From Streptomyces sp. F001 (GTDB lineage: Bacteria > Actinomycetota > Actinomycetes > Streptomycetales > Streptomycetaceae): a stretch of 64,000 nt of DNA. Of the stretch, positions 48,209 through 58,600 are shown piece after piece. The position numbers and the translations under genes are program-made. The notes under the pieces were generated by a model. The model had not been told where the DNA came from and did no database searches. It saw only the letters and a list, made by a program, of their open reading frames with translations. Numbering within the stretch: position 1 is the stretch's first letter; each line of letters begins with the position of its first letter. The stretch spans positions 62,001 to 126,000 of the forward strand of contig NZ_QZWF01000001.1 in NCBI RefSeq assembly GCF_004187715.1. The letters run 5' to 3'.

Positions 48209-51160
48209 TCAAGCGGCGGCCAGCGCCAGGAGGGAGCGCACCTCTGAGGCCTCCGGCGAGCTGAGGTTCTCGTAGATGACCAGGGCTTCTCGCCAGCATA
48301 CTTGCGCCCTGCCGACCTGCCCGAGAGCACTGAGCGCCCGCCCGAGCACGGTCAGGACGTTGCCGCGCCGCCATTCGCCGCCGATGCCGCGCAGCACGGT
48401 GAGCGCGCTCTCGGCATTGGAGGCGGCCTTCGCCGGGCGCTGGGCAGCGAGGTCGACCTCGGCGAGCCGGAACAGCGTCATACCTTCCCAGAGGCGTTGC
48501 CTGCTGTCCCTGAATGCGCCCAGGGCCTCCTGCAGTTGAGAGGATGCGGCGTCGGTCTGTCCCGCCTGAGCCAGGGCGAGGCCGAGTGCGTAGCGGCCGT
48601 TGGCGCCGCGCAGGGCATGCCCCAGGCGGTCGTATATGTCAGTGCCGCGTTGGGCGAGTTCGATCGCACTGGAGGTGCGGCCGACAGCCAGGTGCGAGCG
48701 TGAGAGGTTGCACAGGGCGCTGGCCTCGCCGGGGAGATTTCCGTCGGACCGGAAACTCGCGATCGCCTCCTGGAGGTACGCGGCCGCTTCCGTGTGCCGG
48801 TTCTGATAGATCGCGACGACCCCGCGATGGTTCGGCACCCAGCAGCTCAACGCGGGGTCGGTGATCTCCTGCGCCAGTCGCATCGCGTGCTCCGCTTCGC
48901 TGTCCGCCTGCTCGAAGCGCCCACCCGCGAGGTGGGCCTCGGTCAGCGTCGTGCGGGACCGCGCCTCTACCTGGTCGTTTCCCGCGGCCTGCGCCGAGTC
49001 GCGCGCGAAGGCCGCGACTGTCTCGTACTCACGAGAGTTCGCGCCGGACTCGGCGAGATCCTTCGAAGCCCAGAGGAGGTCCACCGCACGTTTCAGGCTG
49101 CCCTGCCCGATCGACTGACGTACACAGGCCAGCAGACAGTTCGCCTCGGCATACAGCCAGTCCTGGGCCTGATGCCGATCCTCGAACGTCAGCCCCTGGT
49201 ACTCGGTCGGCTCCAGATGATCCACCAACCGATCCCCGGGCCGCTCCCTCGCATAAACCCCAGCCGCAGTGGCCAGATAGAAGTCCAGCAACCGCGACAG
49301 CGCCGCCTCGCGCTCGCTCGGTGGGTGCTCGTCGCGTTCGGCGCACGCACGCGCGTAGAGCCGCACCAGATCATGGAAGCGGTAGCGGCCGGGCGCCGCC
49401 GACTCCAGGAGTGACGTGTCGACGAGGGACTCCAGCAAGTCCTCCGTCTCCTCCACCGGCAGGTCCAGGACCGCCGCAGCCGCCGCCAGGGAGATGTCCG
49501 GTCCGTCTGCCAGCCCCAGCAACCTGAACGCCCGCGCCTGGGCCGGCTCCAGTGCCCCGTACCCCAGCTCGAAGGTCGCCTTCACTGCCAGGTCCCCGGC
49601 CTGCAACTCATCCAGCCGGCGTCGCTCGTCCGCGAGCTTCGCCGCCAGTACCGACACCGTCCAGGTGCGCCGGGCGGCCAGCCGGGATGCGGCGATCCTG
49701 ATGGCCAGCGGCAGGAAACCGCACGCCGCCACCACGTCGAGGGCGGCCTTCCGTTCCGACGCGACCCGTTCCTCGCCCACGATCTTGGTGAACAGCGACA
49801 GCGCCTCGTCGGGGGACATGACGTCGAGGTCGACCAGGTGGGCACCGGCCAGGTCCACCATCCGGACGCGGGAGGTCACCAGTGCCGCGCAGCCGGAGGT
49901 CCCCGGCAGCAGCGGGCGTACCTGGGCGGCATCGCGGGCGTTGTCCAGCAGTACGAGTACACGTCGGCCGTCCAGCACCGACCGGTACAGCGCCGAGCGC
50001 TCCTCCAGGGAGTCCGGGATCGCCGAGTCCGCCGTCCCCAGAGCCCTGAGGAACGAACCCAGTACCGTCTCCGGTTCCGCCGCCCGGGCGCCGGCGCCCT
50101 GCAGATCGACGTACAGCTGCCCGTCCGGGAACGCCGAGCGCGCCTGGTGGGCGACATGGACCGCCAGTGTCGTCTTGCCCACGCCGCCGATGCCGGCCAG
50201 CGCCGAGACCGCCATCACCCGGCCCTCCGCCGACGCCAGCACCTCGCTCAGCTCGGCGACGAAGGAGGAACGGCCCGTGAAGTCGGGGACAGTTGCGGGG
50301 AGTTGGGCCGGGCGGACGGGGGTGGAGGCCGGCTCCGCAGCCGGTGCCGACGGTTCCGCCAGGCCGGGGTCCGCCTGGAGGATGCGGTGCTGCAAGTCCT
50401 GCAGGCCCGGGCGTGGGTCCACCCCCAGCTCGTCCGCCAGCAGCCGCCGCGTGTCCGCGTACACCGCCAGCGCCTCCGCCTGCCGGCCGCTCCGGTACAG
50501 CGCCAGCATCAGCAGCTCACGCAGGCGTTCGCGCAGCGGATGCGCCGCCGTCAGTGCCGTCAGCTCCGACACCGCCTCCGCATGGCAGCCCTGCTCCAGG
50601 TCCATGTCCAGGCGGGATTCGAGGAGTTGCAGCCGCCATTCCTCCAGCCGGACCCGCTGGGCCTCCGCATACGGCCCCGGTACGCCCGCCAGCGCCTCGC
50701 CGTCCCACAGGGCCACCGCGCGCCCGAGCAGCTCGCGCGCCCGGCACAGGTCTCCTGCGCTCTTCGCCTTCTCCGCGTCCGTCGCCAGGCCCTGCGTCAC
50801 CGCCAGGTCCAGCGCCCCGTCCGCGACGGAACGGATCGCGTAGCCGCCCGACTCGCTCACCAGGACGCCGGCGTCCAGGACCTTGCGCAGCCGGGAGGCG
50901 TACGTCCGCAGGGCCGCCAGTGCCTGGGACGGCGGCTCCTCGCCCCACAGTGCGTCGATCAGCTCCGCCGCGGTCGCCGTACGGCCCTCGCGCAGCAGCA
51001 GCGCGGCCAGCAGGGCGCGTTGCTGGGGGGAACCGGTGCTCAGCGACTCCTCGCCGCGCCAGGCGCGCACCGGCCCGAGCACGCTGAAGCGCAGCGTCTC
51101 CGGCTCCTGCGCAGAGCCCGGACGCCTCTGTACCGGCACCTGCGGAGGTACCTCGTCCAT
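48209..51160 (-). CDS. afsR: AfsR, SARP-family pleiotropic regulator of secondary metabolism
   Basis: 983 residues. N-terminal OmpR-type winged helix of SARPs (about 20-110: LRFSVLGPVRAWRGEESLST; LRTYASRLRKVLD) and bacterial transcriptional activation domain (about 110-260), NB-ARC ATPase (Walker A GIGGVGKTTLAVHVAH near 330), and a C-terminal TPR region from about 680. Same architecture and near-identical blocks to S. coelicolor AfsR (about 993 aa). Phosphorylated by AfsK-type kinases, it activates afsS. ATG 51160 (MDEVPPQ) follows GGGGGA. An upstream in-frame ATG at 51187 is less likely. Confidence 0.95.
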   Translation of the reverse strand: MDEVPPQVPVQRRPGSAQEPETLRFSVLGPVRAWRGEESLSTGSPQQRALLAALLLREGRTATAAELIDALWGEEPPSQALAALRTYASRLRKVLDAGVLVSESGGYAIRSVADGALDLAVTQGLATDAEKAKSAGDLCRARELLGRAVALWDGEALAGVPGPYAEAQRVRLEEWRLQLLESRLDMDLEQGCHAEAVSELTALTAAHPLRERLRELLMLALYRSGRQAEALAVYADTRRLLADELGVDPRPGLQDLQHRILQADPGLAEPSAPAAEPASTPVRPAQLPATVPDFTGRSSFVAELSEVLASAEGRVMAVSALAGIGGVGKTTLAVHVAHQARSAFPDGQLYVDLQGAGARAAEPETVLGSFLRALGTADSAIPDSLEERSALYRSVLDGRRVLVLLDNARDAAQVRPLLPGTSGCAALVTSRVRMVDLAGAHLVDLDVMSPDEALSLFTKIVGEERVASERKAALDVVAACGFLPLAIRIAASRLAARRTWTVSVLAAKLADERRRLDELQAGDLAVKATFELGYGALEPAQARAFRLLGLADGPDISLAAAAAVLDLPVEETEDLLESLVDTSLLESAAPGRYRFHDLVRLYARACAERDEHPPSEREAALSRLLDFYLATAAGVYARERPGDRLVDHLEPTEYQGLTFEDRHQAQDWLYAEANCLLACVRQSIGQGSLKRAVDLLWASKDLAESGANSREYETVAAFARDSAQAAGNDQVEARSRTTLTEAHLAGGRFEQADSEAEHAMRLAQEITDPALSCWVPNHRGVVAIYQNRHTEAAAYLQEAIASFRSDGNLPGEASALCNLSRSHLAVGRTSSAIELAQRGTDIYDRLGHALRGANGRYALGLALAQAGQTDAASSQLQEALGAFRDSRQRLWEGMTLFRLAEVDLAAQRPAKAASNAESALTVLRGIGGEWRRGNVLTVLGRALSALGQVGRAQVCWREALVIYENLSSPEASEVRSLLALAAA

Positions 51161-51352
51161 CGCCGTCCCCCTAGACATCCTGAGCAACCCTGTCAGTTTG
51201 CCTTGCTCATGGCGGATGCGTCAGCCGCGCGAGACCGCACTCACAGCCAGGCGCGCGGGACACCACAAGTCCCTCACACCCTCTTCGCACACTTCCGCAC
51301 TGACCTGAGCGCGAAGCCCCGTCCGAGATACACCCAGCCGGAGACCAGGTAG

Positions 51353-51367
51353 CTGACGGGTCGTCAG
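51353..51367. promoter_or_regulatory. TetR-type operator (perfect 12/12)
   Basis: CTGACG GGT CGTCAG, 20 bp upstream of the amidohydrolase start at 51388. Confidence 0.8.
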
Positions 51368-51387
51368 ATCGGCGCTACCTTGCCTCC

Positions 51388-52611
51388 ATGGACACCTCCT
51401 TCCCGAAGATCATCTCCGTCGACGACCACACCGTCGAACCCCCGAACGTCTGGCAGGACCGGCTCCCGAAGAAGTACCTCGACACCGGGCCGCGCATCGT
51501 TCGCGCCCCCCTGAAGGAAATGACCTTCCTCGGCGGCCGCTTCAAGCCCGTCATGGGGCAGCCGGACGACGACGGCCCGATCGGCGACTGGTGGGTCTAC
51601 GAGGACCTGCACCGCCCCCTCACCCGCCTCGACACCGCCGTCGGCTACAGCAGGGACGAGATCAAGCTGGAGATCATCACCTACGAGCAGATGAGGCCGG
51701 GCTCGTACGACGTCCCCGCCCGTCTCGCCGACATGGACGTCAACCACGTCCAGTCCGCCCTCTGCTTCCCCACCTTCCCCCGCTTCTGCGGCCAGACCTT
51801 CACCGAGGCCGCCGACCACGAGCTCGGCCTGCTCTGCATCCGCGCCTACAACGACTGGATGGTGGAGGAGTGGTGCGGGCCCGAGGCTCAGGGGCGGCTC
51901 ATCCCCCTCACCCTCATCCCCCTCTGGGACGCCGGGCTGGCGGCGGCAGAAGTCCGGCGCAACGCGGCGCGCGGCGTCCGGGCCGTCGCCTTCTCCGAGA
52001 TGCCCCCGCACCTGGGCCTGCCCTCCGTCCACACCGACGACTGGGACCCCTTCCTCGCCGCCTGCGACGAGACCGGCACGGTCATCGCGATGCACATCGG
52101 CTCCAGCAGCCGTATGCCCTCCACCTCCGCCGACGCCCCGCCCGCCGTCGGCTCCACCATCACCTTCGCCAACTGCTGCTTCTCGATGGTCGACTGGCTG
52201 ATGAGCGGTAAGTTCGAGCGGTTCCCGAACCTCCGCGTCATGTACGCCGAGGGGCAGATCGGGTGGATTCCGTACATCCTCGAGCGCGCCGACGTCGTCT
52301 GGGAGGAGAACCGCGCCTGGGGCGGTGTCGCCGACAAGGTGCACCGGCCGCCGTCCGAGCTGTTCGCCGAGCACGTCCACGGCTGCTTCTTCGACGACGC
52401 CTTCGGGCTCCGCAACCTGGACTCCATCGGAGTCGGCAACGTCCTCTACGAGACCGACTACCCGCACTCCGACTCCACCTGGCCGAAGTCCCGCGAGGTC
52501 GGTGAGGCCCAGATGGGGCACCTGGCGGCGGACGTCGTGGAGCGGATCGTACGGCGCAACGCCATCGAGCTGCTCGGGCTGACCGACGACGGCCTGTGGG
52601 TCGGGCCATGA
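51388..52611 (+). CDS. Amidohydrolase (metal-dependent TIM-barrel, amidohydrolase 2 family)
   Basis: 407 residues: IISVDDHTVEPPNVWQDRLP at the N-terminus, AMHIGSSSRMPSTSADAPPA in mid-barrel, and YETDYPHSDSTWPKS at the C-terminal end, the signature of ACMSD/amidohydrolase_2-type decarboxylases or hydrolases. Substrate unknown. First gene of an operon (amidohydrolase, LLM, SDR) behind a perfect operator; the TGA overlaps the next ATG. Confidence 0.9.
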   Translation: MDTSFPKIISVDDHTVEPPNVWQDRLPKKYLDTGPRIVRAPLKEMTFLGGRFKPVMGQPDDDGPIGDWWVYEDLHRPLTRLDTAVGYSRDEIKLEIITYEQMRPGSYDVPARLADMDVNHVQSALCFPTFPRFCGQTFTEAADHELGLLCIRAYNDWMVEEWCGPEAQGRLIPLTLIPLWDAGLAAAEVRRNAARGVRAVAFSEMPPHLGLPSVHTDDWDPFLAACDETGTVIAMHIGSSSRMPSTSADAPPAVGSTITFANCCFSMVDWLMSGKFERFPNLRVMYAEGQIGWIPYILERADVVWEENRAWGGVADKVHRPPSELFAEHVHGCFFDDAFGLRNLDSIGVGNVLYETDYPHSDSTWPKSREVGEAQMGHLAADVVERIVRRNAIELLGLTDDGLWVGP

Positions 52612-53528
52612 GCCTTCGCTACGGCATCCAGCTCCCCGTCCAGTCCCAGAGCACCCTCTACACCGAGCCCTGGGAGGCCGCCGCCGGCCCCGACGACCTC
52701 GTCGCCGTCGCCCGCGCCGCGGACCGCGCCGGGTTCGACTACGTCGCCTGCTGCGACCACGTCGCCATCCCGCGTCGGCTCGCGCCCGCGATGAGCACGG
52801 TGTGGTACGACCCCGTGGCCACCCTCGCCCATCTGGCGGCGGTCACCGAACGCGTCCGGCTCCTCTCCCATGTCGCCGTCGTCGGACTGCGGCACCCCCT
52901 GATCACCGCCAAGCAGTACGCCACCCTCGATCACCTCTCGAGCGGTCGCCTGATCCTGGGGGTCGGCGCCGGGCATGTGCAGGAGGAGTTCGAGGCGCTC
53001 GGGGTGGACTTCCGGCAGCGCGGCGCCGTACTCGACGAGTCCATCGACGCCCTGCGGGCCGCTCTCGGCCCGGACGAGTTCCCCGTGCATCACGGCAAGC
53101 TGTACGAGTTCCACGATCTCGGGCAGCGTCCCCGGCCCGCCCAGCCAAGCGTTCCCCTCTGGGTCGGCGGCTCCTCGCCCGCCGCCGTACGCCGGGCCGC
53201 GCTCAAGGGTGACGGCTGGCTGCCGCAGGGCGATCCGCGGGACCGGCTGCCCGGGCAGATCGCCCGGCTGACAGCACAGCGGGCGGAGGCGGGCATCGAG
53301 GCCCCGCTCACCATCGGTGCCCTCACCGAGCCGCTCTACGTCGGCCGCCCCACCTGGGACGTCGGCCGCCGCACCCTCACCGGTGACCCCGACGCCCTCG
53401 CCGAGTCCCTGCGGGCCTACCGGGCGATGGGTGTGCACCAGATCCAGGTGCGGTTCCGCAGTCGGAGCCGCGCCGAACTCACCGACCAGATGACCGCATT
53501 CGGCGCCGACGTGGCTCCGTACCTGTGA
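52608..53528 (+). CDS. LLM class F420-dependent oxidoreductase
   Basis: 306 residues: luciferase-like TIM barrel (YGIQLPVQSQ; ARAADRAGFDYVACCDHVAI; RLILGVGAGHVQEEFEALGV). Group typical of Actinobacteria F420-dependent oxidoreductases. Coupled by ATGA to the amidohydrolase. Reaction unknown; likely a hydride transfer on a regulon substrate. Confidence 0.88.
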   Translation: MSLRYGIQLPVQSQSTLYTEPWEAAAGPDDLVAVARAADRAGFDYVACCDHVAIPRRLAPAMSTVWYDPVATLAHLAAVTERVRLLSHVAVVGLRHPLITAKQYATLDHLSSGRLILGVGAGHVQEEFEALGVDFRQRGAVLDESIDALRAALGPDEFPVHHGKLYEFHDLGQRPRPAQPSVPLWVGGSSPAAVRRAALKGDGWLPQGDPRDRLPGQIARLTAQRAEAGIEAPLTIGALTEPLYVGRPTWDVGRRTLTGDPDALAESLRAYRAMGVHQIQVRFRSRSRAELTDQMTAFGADVAPYL

Positions 53529-53537
53529 GGAGAACGC

Positions 53538-54308
53538 ATGGGCAAGCTGGACGGACGTGTCGTGATCGTCACCGGTGCGGCGCGCGGGCAGGGGGAGCAG
53601 GAGGCCCGGCTGTTCCGGGAGGAGGGCGCCGAGGTCGTCGTCACCGATGTCCTGGACGACGCGGGCGAGGCGCTCGCCAAGGAGATCGGAGCCCGATACG
53701 TCCATCTCGACGTGGGGCGGGAGGACGACTGGCGCGCCGCGGTGGCCGCCGCCGAGGAGGCGTACGGCCGGGTCGACGGGCTCGTCAACAACGCCGGCAT
53801 CCTGCGCTTCAACGCCCTCGTGGACACTCCCCTCGAGGAGTTCATGCAGGTCGTGCAGGTGAACCAGGTCGGCTGCTTTCTGGGTATGAAGACCGTGGCA
53901 CCCCACCTGGAGACGGGCGGCACGATCGTCAACACCGCCTCCTACACCGGCATGACCGGCATGGCGGCCGTCGGCACCTACGCGGCCACCAAGCACGCCG
54001 TCATCGGCCTCACCCGGGTCGCCGCCCTGGAGCTGGCCCACCGGAGCATCCGCGTCAACGCCATGTGCCCGGGTGCCATCGACACGGCCATGTCCAACCC
54101 GGCGCTCCTGGACCCGGACGCGGACCCCGTGCAGACCTCGCAGGCCCTGGACGGGCTGTACCGCAGGCTGGTGCCGCTGGGGCGGATCGGGCGGCCGGAG
54201 GAGGTGGCGCGGCTGGCGCTGTTCCTGTCCTGCGAGGACTCCTCGTACATCACCGGGCAGCCGTTCGTGATCGACGGGGGATGGCTGGCCGGCGTCAGCA
54301 TCATCTGA
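53538..54308 (+). CDS. SDR family oxidoreductase
   Basis: 256 residues, classical SDR: TGAARGQGEQEARLF (cofactor motif), NNAGILRFNALVDT, catalytic Ser and YAATKHAVIGLTRV (Tyr about 153, Lys about 157). GAGGAGAACGC precedes ATG 53538, 9 bp behind the LLM gene. Its TGA (54306-54308) lies within the next operator (54305-54319). Probably NAD-dependent alcohol/hydroxyacyl-CoA dehydrogenase. Confidence 0.92.
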   Translation: MGKLDGRVVIVTGAARGQGEQEARLFREEGAEVVVTDVLDDAGEALAKEIGARYVHLDVGREDDWRAAVAAAEEAYGRVDGLVNNAGILRFNALVDTPLEEFMQVVQVNQVGCFLGMKTVAPHLETGGTIVNTASYTGMTGMAAVGTYAATKHAVIGLTRVAALELAHRSIRVNAMCPGAIDTAMSNPALLDPDADPVQTSQALDGLYRRLVPLGRIGRPEEVARLALFLSCEDSSYITGQPFVIDGGWLAGVSII

Positions 54309-54319
54309 CGGCCCATCAG
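54305..54319. promoter_or_regulatory. TetR-type operator overlapping the SDR stop codon
   Basis: CTGACG GCC CATCAG (11/12). The SDR TGA is its second to fourth bases. First of a pair before the LLM gene at 54410. Confidence 0.7.
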
Positions 54320-54369
54320 CTATTGACGGTACGCACCCCCGGTGCCACAGTCGGCGGCAGCGAAGAAAC

Positions 54370-54384
54370 CTGACGGTGCATCAG
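54370..54384. promoter_or_regulatory. TetR-type operator before the LLM gene
   Basis: CTGACG GTG CATCAG (11/12), 25 bp upstream of the TTG start at 54410. Confidence 0.75.
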
Positions 54385-54409
54385 AAAAGACCCGGGACGG
54401 TGAACCTCC

Positions 54410-55528
54410 TTGGAATTCGGGCTCTTTGTACAGGGATACGTGGGCAAGCGCGCCGAGACCGACCCGCTCGCCGAGCACAAGGCGCTGATGGAGGAGGCCG
54501 AGTACGTCATCCAGGCGGACAGGTCCGGGTTCAAGTACGCCTGGGCGTCCGAGCACCACTTCCTGGAGGAGTACTCCCACCTCTCCGCCAACGACGTCTT
54601 CCTCGGCTACCTCGCCCACGCCACCGAGCGCATCCACCTCGGCTCCGGCATCTTCAACCCGCTCGCCCAGGTCAACCATCCGGTGAAGGTCGCCGAGAAG
54701 GTCGCCATGCTCGACCACCTCACCGAGAACCGCTTCGAGTTCGGCAGCGGACGCGGCGCGGGCAGCCACGAGATCCTCGGCTTCCTCCCCGGGATCACCG
54801 ACATGAACTACACCAAGGAGATCTGGGAAGAGACCATCGCCGAGTTCCCCAAGATGTGGCTCCAGGACGAGTACGCCGGGTTCCAGGGCAAGCACTGGTC
54901 GCTGCCGCCGCGGAAGGTCCTGCCGAAGCCGTACGGCAGGTCGCACCCGGCGATGTGGTACGCGGCCGGGTCACCGCCCTCGTACGCGATGGCCGCCCGC
55001 AAGGGGCTCGGCGTGCTCGGCTTCAGCGTGCAGAAGGTCTCCGACATGGAGTGGGTGCTGGAGCAGTACAAGACCGCGGTCGTCGAGGCCGAGCCGATCG
55101 GGGACTTCGTCAACGACAACGTGATGGTGACGACCACCGCGATCTGCGCGCCGACGCACGAGGAAGCGATACGGATCGCGGCGAACGGTGGGTTGCACTA
55201 CTTGCCGTCGTTGGTGTTCCGGTACCACGACACCTTCCCGCGTCCCGAGGGCTTCCCCGTGTGGCCGGAGACGCTCCCCGCGTACACGGAGGAGTTCGTC
55301 GAAGTCCTCATCGAGGAGGAGCTGTTGGTCTGCGGTGACCCCGACGAGGTGTTGCGGCAGTGCAAGCGGTGGGAGCAGGCCGGGGCCGACCAGTTGAGTT
55401 TCGGGCTGCCGGTGGGGGTGCCGAAGGAGGAGACGTTGCAGACCATTCGCCTCATCGGCGAGCACGTGATTCCGAAGATCGACACGGATCCGGTACATCG
55501 GACCTCCCGGTTCCGGGCTGCCGCGTAA
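54410..55528 (+). CDS. LLM class (F420 or flavin) oxidoreductase
   Basis: 372 residues starting at TTG 54410 (MEFGLFVQGYV). TIM barrel of the luciferase family: SGFKYAWASEHHFLEEYSHL, RIHLGSGIFNPLAQVNHPVK, RFEFGSGRGAGSHEILGFLP. Larger than the 306-residue LLM upstream and belonging to another subgroup, closer to alkanal monooxygenase-like proteins. Controlled by the operator pair at 54305/54370. The next gene starts 120 bp downstream, separated by a repeat. Confidence 0.87.
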   Translation: MEFGLFVQGYVGKRAETDPLAEHKALMEEAEYVIQADRSGFKYAWASEHHFLEEYSHLSANDVFLGYLAHATERIHLGSGIFNPLAQVNHPVKVAEKVAMLDHLTENRFEFGSGRGAGSHEILGFLPGITDMNYTKEIWEETIAEFPKMWLQDEYAGFQGKHWSLPPRKVLPKPYGRSHPAMWYAAGSPPSYAMAARKGLGVLGFSVQKVSDMEWVLEQYKTAVVEAEPIGDFVNDNVMVTTTAICAPTHEEAIRIAANGGLHYLPSLVFRYHDTFPRPEGFPVWPETLPAYTEEFVEVLIEEELLVCGDPDEVLRQCKRWEQAGADQLSFGLPVGVPKEETLQTIRLIGEHVIPKIDTDPVHRTSRFRAAA

Positions 55529-55538
55529 TCGCCGTTGC

Positions 55539-55613
55539 GGGGTGCGGGTGTTCTGTGGCTGGTCGCGCCCACGCGGCGGAGCCGCATGTCGACGCAGTCC
55601 CGCGCCCCTGGGT
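55539..55613. repeat. Intergenic repeat, copy 2 of 2
   Basis: About 75 bp (GGGGTGCGGGTGTTCTGTGG ... CAGTCCCGCGCCCCTGGG), like 1834-1907, between the LLM and amidohydrolase-ALDH genes. Confidence 0.65.
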
Positions 55614-55647
55614 ATCTCCACCGGCCCGGAGTCAGGAGGCAAGGCTC

Positions 55648-58600
55648 ATGCTCGATCACGTCATCAAGGGCGCGACCGTCGTCGACGGCACCGGCGCGCC
55701 CGCGTACACCGCCGACGTCGGGATACGGGACGGTCGTATCGCCGTCATCGGCACGATCAGCGAAGGGGGCCGGACCACCGAGGACGCGCACGGCCTCGTC
55801 CTCGCCCCCGGCTTCGTCGACCCGCACACCCACTACGACGCCCAGCTCTTCTGGGACCCGTACGCCACTCCCTCCCTCAACCACGGAGTGACCACGGTCG
55901 CCGCCGGCAACTGCGGGTTCACCCTCGCCCCGCTCAACCCCGACCGCCCCGAGGACGCCGACTACACCCGTCGCATGATGTCCAAGGTCGAGGGCATGTC
56001 GCTGGTGGCGCTGGAGGAAGGGGCGCCGTGGAGCTGGCACACCTTCGGTGAGTATCTGGAGGCCCTCGAGGGGCGGATCGCGGTCAACGCCGGGTTCATG
56101 GTGGGGCACTGCGCGCTGCGGCGGTACGTGATGGGCCCGGATGCGGTGGGCGGGCAGCCGAGCGAGGAGCAGCTCGCGGCGATGCTCCGGTTGTTCCACG
56201 AGGCGATGGACGCGGGGGCGTGGGGCCTGTCCACCACCCAGTCGTCCACCCACTCCGACGGCGACGGGAAGCCGGTCGCCTCCCGGCACGCGCAGCCCGC
56301 CGAGCTGCTGGCTCTGTCCCGGGCGGTCGGCGAGCACGAGGGAACGCAGATCGAGGCGATCGTCGCGGGCTGCCTGGACCAGTTCAGCGACGCCGAGATC
56401 GACCTGTTCGTGGAGATGAGCGCGGCGGCGGGCCGGCCGCTGAACTGGAACGTTCTGACCATCGACGCGGCCGTCCCCGAGCGCGTGCCCCGCCAGCTCC
56501 TCGCCGGTGAACGGGCGCGCAAGGCGGGCGGCCGGGTGGTGGCGCTGACCATGCCGATCCTCACGCCGATGAACATGTCCCTCGGCACGTTCTGCGCGCT
56601 GAACCTCATCCCCGGCTGGGGCCCGGTCCTGGGCCTGCCCGTGCCCGAGCGGATCGCGAAGCTGAAGGATCCCGCCGTGCGGGCCGGGATGCTGAAGCGG
56701 GCGGCTTCCAAGGAAGCCGGCGTCTTCCGGCGGCTGGCGGACTTCGGGCGGTACGTCATCGGTGACACGTACAGCGAGGCGAACGCCGGGCTGACCGGCC
56801 GGGTCGTCCGGGACATCGCAGCGGAACGCGGCCAGGACCCCTTCGCCTGCCTGGTCGACATCTGCGCGAACGACGACCTCCGTACGGTCCTGTGGCCCAT
56901 GCCCCCCGACAACGACCCGGCGTCCTGGGCGCTGCGGGCCGAGACCTGGCAGCACGAGGACGTCCTGCTGGGCGGCTCCGACGCGGGAGCCCATCTGGAC
57001 CGGATGTGCGGGGCGCCGTACACCACCCGGTTCCTCGGGGACTGTCTGCGCGGGCGGAAGCTGGTCGGGCTCGAGCAGGCGGTGAAGATGCTGACGGACG
57101 ACCCGGCGCGGCTGTTCGGCCTGCGGGAGCGGGGCCGGGTGGCGGAGGGCTGGCATGCGGACCTCGTCCTGTTCGACCCGGAGCGCATCGACGCCGGTAC
57201 GGCCACCCTGGTGCACGACCTGCCGGGAGACAGCCCGCGCCTGGACTCCAGGGCGCTCGGTGTACGGGCCGTCTGGGTCAACGGGGTGGAGGCGATCCGG
57301 GACGACGTGGTGAGCGGGGCGGTTCCGGGGCGGGTGCTGCGCTCGGGGGGACACGCGGACGGTGAGCACGAGGTGAGCCAGCGGCTGTTCGTCGGCGGGG
57401 AGTGGGTCGAGCCCGAGGACTGTTACGCGGTCGTCGACCCCGCGACGGAGGAGACCGTCGGCTGGGCGCCGGAGGCCTCGCGGGATCAGGTGCACGCGGC
57501 CTGCGCCGCGGCCCGCGAGGCCTTCGGGCCCTGGTCGCGCACCCCCGCGGAGGAGCGGGCGGCGGTGCTGGCGCGGGCCGCGGACATCATCCGGAGCCGT
57601 CTGGTCCAGTACGCCGAGCTGGCCCAGGCCGAGACGGGGGCGACGACGGGGACGGCCCGCGGCATGCAGGTGGGTGTGGGCGCGGCCCGTTTCCGGCGGT
57701 ACGCGCGCGTGGAGCCGGCGGAGTGGGCGATCCCGCCGCAGATCAACGAGGCCGGGCCGATGGGGAAGGCCGGCGTGATGGGCGCGCTGGCCGTCCGTCA
57801 GCCCGTCGGGGTCGTCACCTGCATCACCTCGTACAACAACCCCTGGGCGAACCCGGCGGGCAAGGTCGCCCCGGCGCTGGCGATGGGCAACACGGTGGTG
57901 GTGAAACCGGCTCCGCAGGATCCGCTGTCGGTGTACCGGATGGCGGAGGCGCTGGCGGAGGCGGGTGTGCCGCGCGGGGTCGTGAACGTCGTCTCGGGAC
58001 GGTCGGTGGAGGTCGGGGAGGCCGCCGTCGCGTCGGGCGATGTGGACATGGTGAGCTTCACCGGCTCGACGGCCGTCGGGCAGCGCATCGCCGAGGTGTG
58101 CGGGCGGTCCATGAAACGGCAGTTGATGGAGCTGGGCGGGAAGGGAGCGGCGGTCGTCTTCGACGACGCGGACCTCGGTTCGGCGGTGTCCGGGATCGGC
58201 ACGACGTTCTCCTTCTACAGCGGCCAGATCTGCACGGCGCCGACGCGGGTGCTGGCGCAGCGCGGGGTGTACGACCGTCTGGTCGGGCAACTGGCCGCGT
58301 ACGCCAGCCGGTTGAAGGTCGGCGATCCGCGCGACCCGTCCACGGTCGTCGGCCCGGTGATCTCGGCGGCGCACCGGGGGCGGGTGGAGTCGTACGTCGA
58401 ACTGGGCCTTAAAGAGGGCGCGGTGGTGGTGACGGGTGGCGAACGGCCCGCACTCGACCGGGGCTTCTACGTGGCACCGACCCTGCTCGCCGACTGCACG
58501 AACGACATGCGGGTGGCCCGGGAGGAGATCTTCGGCCCGGTGGTCGTCGTGATTCCCTTCGACGAGGAGGACGAGGGGGTGGCCCTGGCGAACGACAGCG

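Noticed and set aside
55360..55647. N-terminal extension of the amidohydrolase-ALDH frame
   Set aside because: It overlaps the upstream LLM gene and a repeat; the ATG at 55648 has a clear ribosome binding site and begins the recognised domain.
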